From assembly GCA_030407315.1 (NCBI GenBank), contig JALQPE010001965.1, forward strand, positions 1 through 47,827: 47,827 nt of DNA, given 5' to 3'. Shown one piece after another: positions 20,736-29,124 of this stretch. A program made the translations under genes and the position numbers. The DNA is from Asparagopsis taxiformis (Eukaryota > Rhodophyta > Florideophyceae > Bonnemaisoniales > Bonnemaisoniaceae). Position 1 is the first letter of the stretch. Each line of letters starts with the position of its first letter. The notes under the pieces are model-generated. The model was not told the origin of the DNA. It did no database searches and was given only the letters and a program-made list of their open reading frames with translations.

Positions 20736-21123
20736 GACTGTTGGGGTTGATGTTTTGTATGTGATGCAGGAGTGGTGAAGCAGGAACGGCAGGACTGAAG
20801 GAGAGTGAAGAAGGGATGTAGGAAGATGGGGAATGAAGCTGTGAGGTGTTTCTGGTATGTGTATATTTTGGGGCATACGATAGAAGTGAGAGTGGGTTTC
20901 AAGTGGTGTAAGATTTTGCTGACCATGTTCGTGTTTGATGTCTTGATGATTTAATGGGCTGGGGTGGTGTCGAGGAAAGCGGGGATGGAATTGGGAAGGA
21001 GCGGATTTTTTGTAATCTAGGTCGTGAGGGTTCTTGAAGTATGTGCGGATGGTGGTGCATGGCGTTCGGATGGTAGGGAGAACGCGATAGTGAGGGAGAT
21101 GGGTGATCGACGATATGCTGACA

Positions 21124-21235
21124 GGTATTTTGTATTCTGGCTGGATACGTATTTCTATTCTATATTTATTTCCTATTCTAACCGGGTATTTATTTCCTAT
21201 TCTGACCAGATATGTATTCCCTATTCTAGAGAGAC
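21124..21235 (+). repeat. Degenerate 24-bp tandem repeats (left copy)
   Basis: About four units around the core TATTCTGGCTGGATACGTAT or TATTTCCTATTCT. This is the inverted and less expanded counterpart of 33886-34047. Confidence 0.6.
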
Positions 21236-21352
21236 GTATTGTATACGAGCAGTTTCCTAAATGAGAGAATAAAATACGGTCCGATATGGGCCCTGAATTT
21301 ACCATCCGCTGTAATTTCTTCCCTCCCGGTTTTCGCTGATATATTGTATACT

Positions 21353-21695
21353 GGATGTCGGGTCCTAGTATTCCGCCATATGTACTAGAGAAAGTGGATG
21401 TCGGGTCCTAGTATTCCGCCAACGTACTAGAGAAAGTGGATGTCGGGTCCTAGTATTCCGCCATATGTACTAGAGAAAGTGGATGTCGGGTCCTAGTATT
21501 CCGCCATATGTACTAGAGAAAGTGGATGTCGGGTCCTAGTATTCCGCCATATGTACTAGAGAAAGTGGATGTCGGGTCCTAGTATTCCGCCATATGTACT
21601 AGAGAAAGTGGATGTCGGGTCCTAGTATTCCGCCATATGTACTAGAGAAAGTGGATGTCGGGCCCTAGTATTCCGCCATATGTACTAGAGAAAGT
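21353..21695 (+). repeat. Eight 43-bp tandem repeats at the inner end of the terminal repeat
   Basis: Units start at 21353, 21396, 21438, 21481, 21524, 21567, 21610 and 21653. One is 42 bp. Each reads GGATGTCGGGTCCTAGTATT then CCGCCATATGTACTAGAGAA. A ninth start at 21696 diverges into GGACGTCCGCATCC. They lie 160-500 bases upstream of the dioxygenase ATG and could be transposase, regulator or ParB-type binding sites. Confidence 0.9.
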
Positions 21696-21857
21696 GGACG
21701 TCCGCATCCAAAAATTTTTATTTTTTTTAGAGACGCGGACGTTCATTTGTTCTAGTAAATCTCGGGCCGACTAGGACCCGTACTAGAGAGACTGGACGTC
21801 CGCGTCCACTTCCGAAAACACAGACGTAAGCAGACCGGTGAGGCTCCGCGGAGTACG

Positions 21858-23312
21858 ATGGGAGGGAAGGCGCCCATATCCCGGGAACCAGCCAAGAAAA
21901 CTGCCTCTGGAACACCGCGGCGGGGAGAAAAGAGGAGGAGAGAGCCGACCACTCCTCCTCCGACTCGGATGACTCGGTCCAAGACCAGAAGTGCCGCTAT
22001 CGCAGAGCAACTCATCGCTCTCGGTAGCCCGTCTTCTCCCCCTGTCTCCCTTCCGCTTCCTGCACAGCCACCCTCATCTGGCGAAAAGGAGCGTGAAGGT
22101 GAGATAGAAGACGGCGAAACCCCTACAAAGACGAAGGTGACTTCCAAGGGGTTTCGGGTACACAGGTATGAGGACGAGCAGCCACCGCCACCTTCCTTTC
22201 TCACGGAGCAGACCACGCTTGCCCAAGCTGCTACGTTCGTGCGTTCAATTTCGGGTCTGCTCCACCCTGAACACCGCTCTGGGTTCATCATGACGAGTGG
22301 GGAGGTGGAGGAGATCAGGGAGGATATCAACTCCGCGGCTGGTGGTACATCCGAGGAGAGGATTGTTTATTGGGAGCGGGCAAGGGCTAGTATTGATTTC
22401 GATGGATACATCGTCCTCGAAGACATACTAGGAGCTTCCGATGTACGGTCTGCAATCCACGAACTGCTCTCTGGGTTTGCCCAAAAGTTCGATGACAATG
22501 TGGAAGGGGCGTGGGGCACGATTCTGAACTCCGGTTCAGCTGCCCAGGATGCCCGGGGTGGCGCGTCTCGCCAGCGGTACATGACCCCCCGCTCGGCTGT
22601 CATTGAAGACCTCGACGGGGAGGAATCCATGTCGCTGGCTCATGACAAGGTTTCCGTGGATGTCATCCTCGCAATTATAGCGGAAATGTTGCACTTGGAG
22701 GATTCCGTTTCATCTTTGAACGGATTCAAGAAAGGCTCCAAGCTGCGCTTTGGGAGGGCAGGACTTCGGATGCTCCTGACGGGTTCCAACTGTACTCGTC
22801 AGATCCCGCATCTCGACTTCACGTACCCAGGACCGCCACGCGAGGAACCGAACCGCTATTGTGGGACCCCTGCACCAGACCCAGACTATTCTTTCATAGC
22901 TACTGGTGCAGTTGGGTCCCCAATTCTGGTACGACCGCGGAGTCATGCCTTCCTCAACGCTCCTCGTGATGCCTTCCTGGCTATCTGGCCCCATCTCCAT
23001 CCAAAATTGGTTTGGATTCCACCCTTCTCTGTTCTCGTGACTCGTGGTGACGTAGAGCACGCTGGTGCGGGATGGCAGGATTACGACTTCGTGAAGGACA
23101 AAATTTCTAAGACTGGAGTACAATACGGTCATCACATTCGAGTCCATAGCATGGCTGTACGTGATTCTTCCGAGCTAGTCAATGATCTCGTCTACGCACC
23201 GGTGCAGAGTGACGACCCCAATCGTCTGCCGAAACCTTACGAGTTCGCACACGACTTTGAGTCGGACGATGAGGTACCGGATAGTAGTGAAGATTACATC
23301 ACAGTTGAGTAG
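21858..23312 (+). CDS. 2OG/Fe(II) dioxygenase-like protein, 484 aa
   Basis: Uninterrupted frame from an ATG 30 bases after the terminal repeat. Residues 1-110 are Pro/Ser/Arg-rich and probably disordered, with a basic KRRREP-type nuclear signal. The rest resembles the C-terminal domain of the protein at 3440-7326: a helical lead-in, then CTRQIPHLDF with H318 and D320, a distal H401 in VEHAGAGW, and R428 in HHIRVHS. This HxD...H...R set is expected for iron and 2-oxoglutarate binding, and the HAGAG signature is shared by both proteins. There is no ParB-like part here. The family oxidises or demethylates substrates; DNA or chromatin as the substrate is inferred from the adjacent methyltransferase-SET gene on the same strand. 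The C-terminus is acidic. Confidence 0.75.
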   Translation: MGGKAPISREPAKKTASGTPRRGEKRRREPTTPPPTRMTRSKTRSAAIAEQLIALGSPSSPPVSLPLPAQPPSSGEKEREGEIEDGETPTKTKVTSKGFRVHRYEDEQPPPPSFLTEQTTLAQAATFVRSISGLLHPEHRSGFIMTSGEVEEIREDINSAAGGTSEERIVYWERARASIDFDGYIVLEDILGASDVRSAIHELLSGFAQKFDDNVEGAWGTILNSGSAAQDARGGASRQRYMTPRSAVIEDLDGEESMSLAHDKVSVDVILAIIAEMLHLEDSVSSLNGFKKGSKLRFGRAGLRMLLTGSNCTRQIPHLDFTYPGPPREEPNRYCGTPAPDPDYSFIATGAVGSPILVRPRSHAFLNAPRDAFLAIWPHLHPKLVWIPPFSVLVTRGDVEHAGAGWQDYDFVKDKISKTGVQYGHHIRVHSMAVRDSSELVNDLVYAPVQSDDPNRLPKPYEFAHDFESDDEVPDSSEDYITVE

Positions 23313-23573
23313 GTAGGATTTCACCTATAGGTTGCTCTCAACTAAAGTTTCTATTGTTTTCTTAATGTTCCTCCATTGCTTCACCTGTAGCATAGTATAC
23401 TATATACTAACAGTATACTCTTCCCCATTGCTTACTGACAACTTGTGACATTCTGTGATCTACGATATTGTTTTCCTCTCAACCCAGACTAACGAGTGCG
23501 TATCCATGAGCTAAGAGCGCTCCCGACCTCAGCAGTACCTCTACTTTGTCTTTTCCAGCTGCTATTCAGGTCC

Positions 23574-23616
23574 TAAAATTTGGTAATTTTTTGGGTTCAA
23601 AAATTACCAAATTTTA
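23574..23616. repeat. Short foldback, 43 bp
   Basis: Near-perfect inverted repeat: TAAAATTTGGTAATTTTT against AAAATTACCAAATTTTA with a short GGGTTC centre. It equals the outer arms of the long foldbacks with the middle removed. Confidence 0.8.
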
Positions 23617-24033
23617 GACCCGTCCGGCGCCCACCTGTTCCAGATTTGGACAACCCCTCCTGCCCCAGGCTACGTCAGGTTCATACATTCCATGCTTTAC
23701 TGATGTTTCTAAACATTCCAAATGCTACGCTTCTTCGCTGGATGGTCGTTGACGAACATTGACGGCGCATTGCAGCTCTGTTCAAAACCGAACCGGTATT
23801 ACCATGACGTGCATCTATGTCCGTCTACTTCTCTCCTCATACAATCTTGAACATCTAGTCATCGTGATGCATCCAGACAGTTGTGCACCAATAGTCGATA
23901 AACATAATTGCACCGAACTATAGAAGGTGCTGCCCACGTGGTGCTTACTCGTGGTGGTGAGTGTTCCATGGCATAAGGTCGCTGGTACAAAGTAGGACGG
24001 AGTACGAGCCATACGGTCACTACGAGTGGGGCA

Positions 24034-24155
24034 TAAAATTTGGTAATTTTTTGGGCTCAAAAATTACTGCAGTAAAAACTGATCTAGCAAAGTGCACTTG
24101 GCTAGATCAGTTTTTACTGCAGTAATTTGTGTGCCCAAAAAATTACCAAATTTTA
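24034..24155. repeat. Long foldback hairpin A, about 122 bp
   Basis: Outer arms TAAAATTTGGTAATTTTTTG and inner arms ATTACTGCAGTAAAAACTGA / TCAGTTTTTACTGCAGTAAT surround a loop with AAGTGCACTT. A small mismatch lies around 24057/24130. No obvious target duplication. It is MITE-like in form. Confidence 0.85.
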
Positions 24156-24532
24156 GACTATTCTGGCGACCGTCTGTAGCTAATGGGGCTTGAATTTAGG
24201 TGCAGTGTCTCTGTATTATTAGTGAAGCTAGCTCAAGGTTGTGGAGATTTTGTTTAATGCACTGTCATGATACAGAATGCGCCCAAGCTGCATACCCGTT
24301 CAAAACATTGCACCCCTTCACCAATCTTCAACAACAAAACTCCAAACTCTTTCATCATCCCGCGACCCCTCGTCAGAAATCGGGGCTTCCATAAATTCCA
24401 ATTTCAAATTTTGCGGGCGCGCGGAAAAATCTCCTTGCCGTCCTGTCAGGCACATGTGCCGGATTGCATTGCAATCTTCTCTACCAATCTATCGCATTCT
24501 CTCTTCTCCCTCGTTCCCGAGCATCCCCTGAA

Positions 24533-27500
24533 ATGGCGCAGCCACAACCCCGGCACGGGCTTGTCGAAACGTACAGCGAAGATGGGCCGATGCATCCATC
24601 TGACAAGTACGGAAACGGAACCATTCTATGGGTTGATCCCGCTCGCGTTGTTTCAATTCCTGCTATCGCAGGGGCTAGCACCCCAGCCTCCGATGTCACA
24701 TCCGTAGTGCATCTGGATTTCGAACGTCTCTATCTGTACGGTAGCATTGCGGACAATGGTGACGTAACCTTGGTGGGAGGCATGGACGTGTGCGAGGAGG
24801 TGTGGTCGCGCCCCCGACGGAACACATCGAGATATTTACTTCGCATGAGCTACGAATCTATTACTACCAAACCACATACGCTTGCCTCTATTCTCTTTCA
24901 TCTCCTGGAGAGGGAAAGGATTATTCCGTTCTACGAAAGTGTAGCAATAGTCGCTCACATGCGAGACTGTTGGCATGAAGCTGAGAAGAAAGAGGATCAT
25001 GTGCCCCTTGCAGAACGTTCGCTCACAGCGTTTCGAAGGGCTGTGAGCAGTATGTACAAGTTTGACCTGCCAGCGAATGCTTCAATCGTTCTGGATAAAT
25101 GGTTCTCGTATGCCTACCATCGTCACACCTTTAACATTGTGCAAGCAGTCCGAAACTTCACCATTTCTGCTGGTGAAGATGGTAGTGAAGATATAGACAC
25201 ACGGGTATGGGATCTATTCCTCACGAGCTGTGGGTTGCTGGATTTATCCGTATCCTTCTTTATTCCCGTGTTTGTCCATGAGCGTGATGAGCAATCAGCA
25301 GAGGATCCACTCAAAAACTCTCAGAGTCCTGGACCACCACTTCCAGTTCAGAAAGAGTTCTACACCGAGCATAACTTCTCCCAGTCCGCGATTGGTCGAG
25401 ATGCCTTCTCAAGACAATCACTAGCATGCCAATTCTTCGTTTCACAGACCCAGGAGCGCGCTTCGCATCAAGATAGCTGGACAACTCCGAGACTTACCAC
25501 AACTTTCGAGAGGGTTGTATTTCTCATGGCATTGATACAAATGGACCGAGACTGGAAGTTGCAGGCAGAATCCCGGCCACGCTCACGTACAAGAACGAGG
25601 TCTTCGAATAGACCCACGCCGCTTCTCAAGAAGGATAGTCCGTGGACTGCCCAGCGTCTTGGATATGGTATTCATGTGATTCTGAAGTCATGGGATGTAT
25701 TGGCAAAGTCGCTAGGGGCTACCAATACCGAGGAGCTCTTGCAACCGTACCTTCTGTACGACCAGAGAGTATTCACGTACCACGTCCTGGACTCGGAAAA
25801 TAGGGGCTTCGCACCGCTTCGAGAGCTGAAGACTTTGTTGCACGGCAGAGGAGCTGTTCGAAGAGTGCAGCACTCGGCAAGCATCTCGAGTGCGGCTGTC
25901 CATCGTACGCTGCTGCAAGATGCTCAGATGCGCCTCTGCGCAACGTCCTTCTGGGAGCACATAATGACGATCTGTCGGCACAAAGAATTGTTCGACCAAA
26001 CCGTTTCTTCACCGCGAGCAATACCTTTCCTACAGGGCTTCCAGGCGTCGACTGGTTCCCCAGATGCTGGGAGGTTTACGACTATTCGGGCTCTGGGTAT
26101 GGTTGAAAGGCAACTCACGGCATTCAGCCTCACAGAAGAGCCACAATCAACGCCCGACCCTAATGAGGAGCTGTTCGGAGACACTGAGAGAACAGCTTCT
26201 CCAGTACGGGATTCTCCGCCCGGCGGGAACGGAACGAGCCCGAATGCTAAACGCAGACGACTAGATGAAAGCCCTTCTGGTGCAGGAAGCTCGAGCAGGA
26301 ATAGCGGTAACAGCGGTACCGCCGAAGCGGCCAGAGCTGATATAAAATCCATGCGTGCAGAAGATGAAGTGTTGATTCCTCCAGAAATGGACAACATGAA
26401 AGGATCTGTCCTGCATACTTTCAACTGCAGCTTCAGAGACCTTTTGAAGAACTATGACGCTGTTGACAATCCTCGAAAGCCGCAAATCCGGGAAGGTGCT
26501 CAGTTGGTACTCACTGACCCGCCGTACAATACTAGGCGTATGTCTGGCAGAGGAAACTCTGGTTACGATGTCCTCCGTCAGGAAGAAATCGAAGACACGG
26601 TAGCTGAAATTTCCAAGGTGACGCGCAAGGGTGGTCATGTTCTCATATTCACATCTGCTGCTCTGTTCTACAATTGGGTATACGAGCTTCGCAAAGTGAA
26701 ATACTCTACGGGTAGTCCTATGTTCGCGGTTGATTCGCAGCCTATCGTCTGTACTCGGAGCCCCACCCATTTTACTTCGCCTCCATATAGGATTACAACC
26801 AGTTTGTTAAATATGGTCGAGCTGGTTGTACATGCTACGAAGCTGGGTAAGGGTAAAGAAGGCTGGGGGATGGTGAACTACCGAAATGCAGGATACATCC
26901 CTTCTAGGTTCAAGGCTTGGACAAATGTCATCGACAACATCCCGCGCATCACAGCATCGGAGACAGTGAAATATTTGGACAAGGACAAGAAAAAGGTTAC
27001 GTTGCGCCCCGAGCAGAAGACCGTAGCTCTCATGCAAGAGCTCATTGGACGTTTCTCAAACCAGGGAGACTTGGTCGTGGACATGTTTGCTGGCACTTTC
27101 TCTACTGCAGTTGCATGCCTTACTATGCACCACGGTCAGTACAGGAGGTTTGTGGGGTGTGAGAAGTTCACGGACTGCTTTGAACTATCCCTTCCTAGAG
27201 TCAATCTTGCATTTCTGCAGCAGGTCTCCATTGGGAACTTTGCTCAACAGTCCACGCCCGCCCTGCAGCAGCTGGCCACTTCTCAACTCGGAACTTCCGA
27301 TGACGATTCCCACTCGAAGAACCCCTCCAGTTTACCAAGTTCGACACAACTTCCACCCCACCTCATCAGCTTTCTGACCGCCATTTGGTGCATCCCAGAC
27401 CAGCACAATGACTTGATAGACCTTCCTATTCACAAATGGCCACAATCACTGCTGGGCTTGTTGTCCACCATGGATAGTAAAACCCTGCTATCAATTGATG

Positions 27501-28006
27501 CAATGGCACACAATGTATACGTTGCAACTTCAACTATACCTGCAGCTGGTGATGGACTCTTCGCAAGAGTAGATATTGATCCAGGAGATATCGTCGGGTA
27601 CTATTTTGGGGCAGTGGTTTACAAGGATCTCTACCAAGCAAAACTGAAGACGTTTGGTACGGGTCCGACTTCGTTCTCGATTGAGCGCTTCCAGAAGTAC
27701 GCAGTTCAAATCAAGGACCCAAATATCACCTGCTTGCTTCCGTCTACGTCTAGCCGCCCCATCTTCATTGTTCCATTCGAGTATTGCGCTGCTTCGAAAA
27801 TCAACGACCCAACGTTCGTGGATCCAGCAGAGGGAACCGATCGCCCGTCGCGAACTGCTAATGTTAGTTTCTCCTCCCCTGTACAAGAACTCATCAGTGA
27901 GAGCTCTGTGTCTAGCTACCAAGTTGTATGTGTTACTGCTAACGAGGCTATCTCAGCTGGATCCGAGCTGTTTATCGAATACGGTCATGATTACTTCACT
28001 GTCTAG
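24533..28006 (+). CDS. Second DNA methyltransferase-SET fusion, 1157 aa
   Basis: The start is the ATG at 24533 (an in-frame TTG-led extension to 24464 is less likely). The frame is uninterrupted. The architecture equals that of 9831-13031 at low sequence identity. A long N-terminal region includes the shared EELLQPYLLYD / FAPLRE segment. The beta-class methyltransferase has DPPYN at 662-666 followed by LRPEQKTVALMQELI and DMFAGT at 850-855. Motif I therefore has M for the usual P. A SET-like C-terminus follows: GDGLFA at 1006-1011, INDP at 1090-1093 and ELFIEYG at 1145-1151. The order of motif IV before motif I fits CcrM-like N6-adenine or N4-cytosine methyltransferases; which base is modified cannot be told. 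It follows the dioxygenase gene on the same strand by 1.2 kb, suggesting paired function but separate transcripts. Confidence 0.85.
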   Translation: MAQPQPRHGLVETYSEDGPMHPSDKYGNGTILWVDPARVVSIPAIAGASTPASDVTSVVHLDFERLYLYGSIADNGDVTLVGGMDVCEEVWSRPRRNTSRYLLRMSYESITTKPHTLASILFHLLERERIIPFYESVAIVAHMRDCWHEAEKKEDHVPLAERSLTAFRRAVSSMYKFDLPANASIVLDKWFSYAYHRHTFNIVQAVRNFTISAGEDGSEDIDTRVWDLFLTSCGLLDLSVSFFIPVFVHERDEQSAEDPLKNSQSPGPPLPVQKEFYTEHNFSQSAIGRDAFSRQSLACQFFVSQTQERASHQDSWTTPRLTTTFERVVFLMALIQMDRDWKLQAESRPRSRTRTRSSNRPTPLLKKDSPWTAQRLGYGIHVILKSWDVLAKSLGATNTEELLQPYLLYDQRVFTYHVLDSENRGFAPLRELKTLLHGRGAVRRVQHSASISSAAVHRTLLQDAQMRLCATSFWEHIMTICRHKELFDQTVSSPRAIPFLQGFQASTGSPDAGRFTTIRALGMVERQLTAFSLTEEPQSTPDPNEELFGDTERTASPVRDSPPGGNGTSPNAKRRRLDESPSGAGSSSRNSGNSGTAEAARADIKSMRAEDEVLIPPEMDNMKGSVLHTFNCSFRDLLKNYDAVDNPRKPQIREGAQLVLTDPPYNTRRMSGRGNSGYDVLRQEEIEDTVAEISKVTRKGGHVLIFTSAALFYNWVYELRKVKYSTGSPMFAVDSQPIVCTRSPTHFTSPPYRITTSLLNMVELVVHATKLGKGKEGWGMVNYRNAGYIPSRFKAWTNVIDNIPRITASETVKYLDKDKKKVTLRPEQKTVALMQELIGRFSNQGDLVVDMFAGTFSTAVACLTMHHGQYRRFVGCEKFTDCFELSLPRVNLAFLQQVSIGNFAQQSTPALQQLATSQLGTSDDDSHSKNPSSLPSSTQLPPHLISFLTAIWCIPDQHNDLIDLPIHKWPQSLLGLLSTMDSKTLLSIDAMAHNVYVATSTIPAAGDGLFARVDIDPGDIVGYYFGAVVYKDLYQAKLKTFGTGPTSFSIERFQKYAVQIKDPNITCLLPSTSSRPIFIVPFEYCAASKINDPTFVDPAEGTDRPSRTANVSFSSPVQELISESSVSSYQVVCVTANEAISAGSELFIEYGHDYFTV

Positions 28007-28191
28007 CTGTTACCCTCTCACAGTCAAATTTCACTAGTAAATCCATCTCCATTAATGTTTTCACTCTGTTTCCCATACCTTCAATTTATTTTTATCGTAA
28101 TGTACTCTTTCCCCCAAGCAAGCAATGCGTAGAAGAATTTCCCGTTTGGTACGTAATGCGTCTGCATAAGGTTGGACAAGGTATATTCTGT

Positions 28192-28318
28192 GCGTAAAAT
28201 TTGGTAATTTTTTGGGCTCTAAAATTACTGCAGTAAAAACTGATCTACCCGAGTGCACTTTGCTAGATCAGTTTTTACTGCAGTAATTTTAGAGCCCAAA
28301 AAATTACCAAATTTTACG
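28192..28318. repeat. Long foldback hairpin B, about 127 bp
   Basis: Same arms as hairpin A, with the outermost pair extended by GCG...CGC, so the whole reads as a palindrome from GCGTAAAATT to AATTTTACGC. The centre has GAGTGCACTT. Confidence 0.85.
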
Positions 28319-28705
28319 CTGCCTTGTATGTGTTCTGGCATACCCACGGGCACCACACAACCCTACATGGCATGTCGAAGGCTGAGGTTTGGATACCAGC
28401 CGTTCTTAGTTGTTTGCCTTGTTCCACATGCGGACGGTCTCCGCTTGTTTTTCAGCACAATGACAATGTAGAGAGAAATGCAGGTACCACAACTGTCTTG
28501 TACATTGTACATCCATTCTCGCATTTCGTACATCATGCATGTACCACACGCAGGAAAAGCTGCTCAATGTACATTCTATGTGGTATGAAGTTTAACGCTT
28601 CTATAATTATAGCGTTAACGCTCCTAGCAACAAAACAGCCCGGAAGAACAAACTGAACCGTGGTCATCTACATAGTCAGCTAGTGCTGCTTACATAGTGC
28701 TGAGA

Positions 28706-28825
28706 TTAAATTTCGGTAATTTTTCTAGCTATGAAATTACTGCAGTAAAAACTGATCTACCTATGTGCACTTGGGTAGATCACTCTTTACTGCAGCAATT
28801 TCAGCGCAAAAAAGATTACCAATTT
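28706..28825. repeat. Long foldback hairpin C, degenerate
   Basis: Inner arms ATTACTGCAGTAAAAACTGA and TTTACTGCAGCAATT are still clear. The outer arms have diverged (TTAAATTTCGGTAATTTTTC against AGATTACCAATTT), so this is the oldest copy. Confidence 0.75.
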
Positions 28826-29124
28826 CCTTGCCCCGAATATACCTTAGCCTACGTTCTGCAAACACATAGAGATGTAACCAAAATAACTTCTCTGGCTGAT
28901 TGCATTGCTGGCTCCATTGCTTTTGGGTATGCCCAGGACCGTTACTGCCCGCAGCTTTTGTAACGGCCGTACCAATGTCCTTATCCGTTACATCTTCCGT
29001 CCATGCTCGAGACAAGTTTCCCCCTGGTCTCTTCTACTTATCCTTCCCTTCTCCTCAGCAACGTTTCCAGTTCTACTCAAGTACTCTATCCTGGGCGTGA
29101 ACCATTCAACGGTTTCCAGCAAAA

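Larger units (their letters stand above)
19170..21828 (+). repeat. Left long inverted terminal repeat of the second composite element
   Basis: About 2.66 kb repeated in inverse orientation at 33325-36950. Matching landmarks are the ATTAATTCATTTG block near 19370 against 36760, CATGGCTTGGGCCAT near 19545 against 36580, the GTAAGT-bearing minisatellite, the 24-bp repeats, and the 43-bp tandem repeats. The inner end (CTTCCGAAAACACAGACGTA) stops 30 bases before the dioxygenase ATG at 21858, so the repeat must serve as that gene's promoter and leader. Its outer part is diverged. The outer flank differs from the right copy, which continues into the hairpin array, so the left end is probably truncated or interrupted by the transposase unit. 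Confidence 0.75.
23313..24532. other. Intergenic region between the dioxygenase and methyltransferase-SET genes
   Basis: About 1.2 kb with no convincing gene. It contains a short foldback (23574-23616) and a long one (24034-24155). The last 350 bases before 24533 should hold the promoter; the CACCCCTTCACC-type pyrimidine-rich stretch there has no certain core element. Confidence 0.5.
28007..29124. other. Intergenic region with two foldbacks
   Basis: No convincing gene in 1.1 kb. Two long foldbacks lie at 28192-28318 and 28706-28825. A repeated TGTAC/GTACAT-rich patch occurs at 28485-28575. Confidence 0.5.

Noticed and set aside
21353..21695. Evenly spaced repeats that could suggest a CRISPR array
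   Set aside because: The units are contiguous with no unique spacers, so this is a plain tandem repeat, mirrored at 33442-33765.
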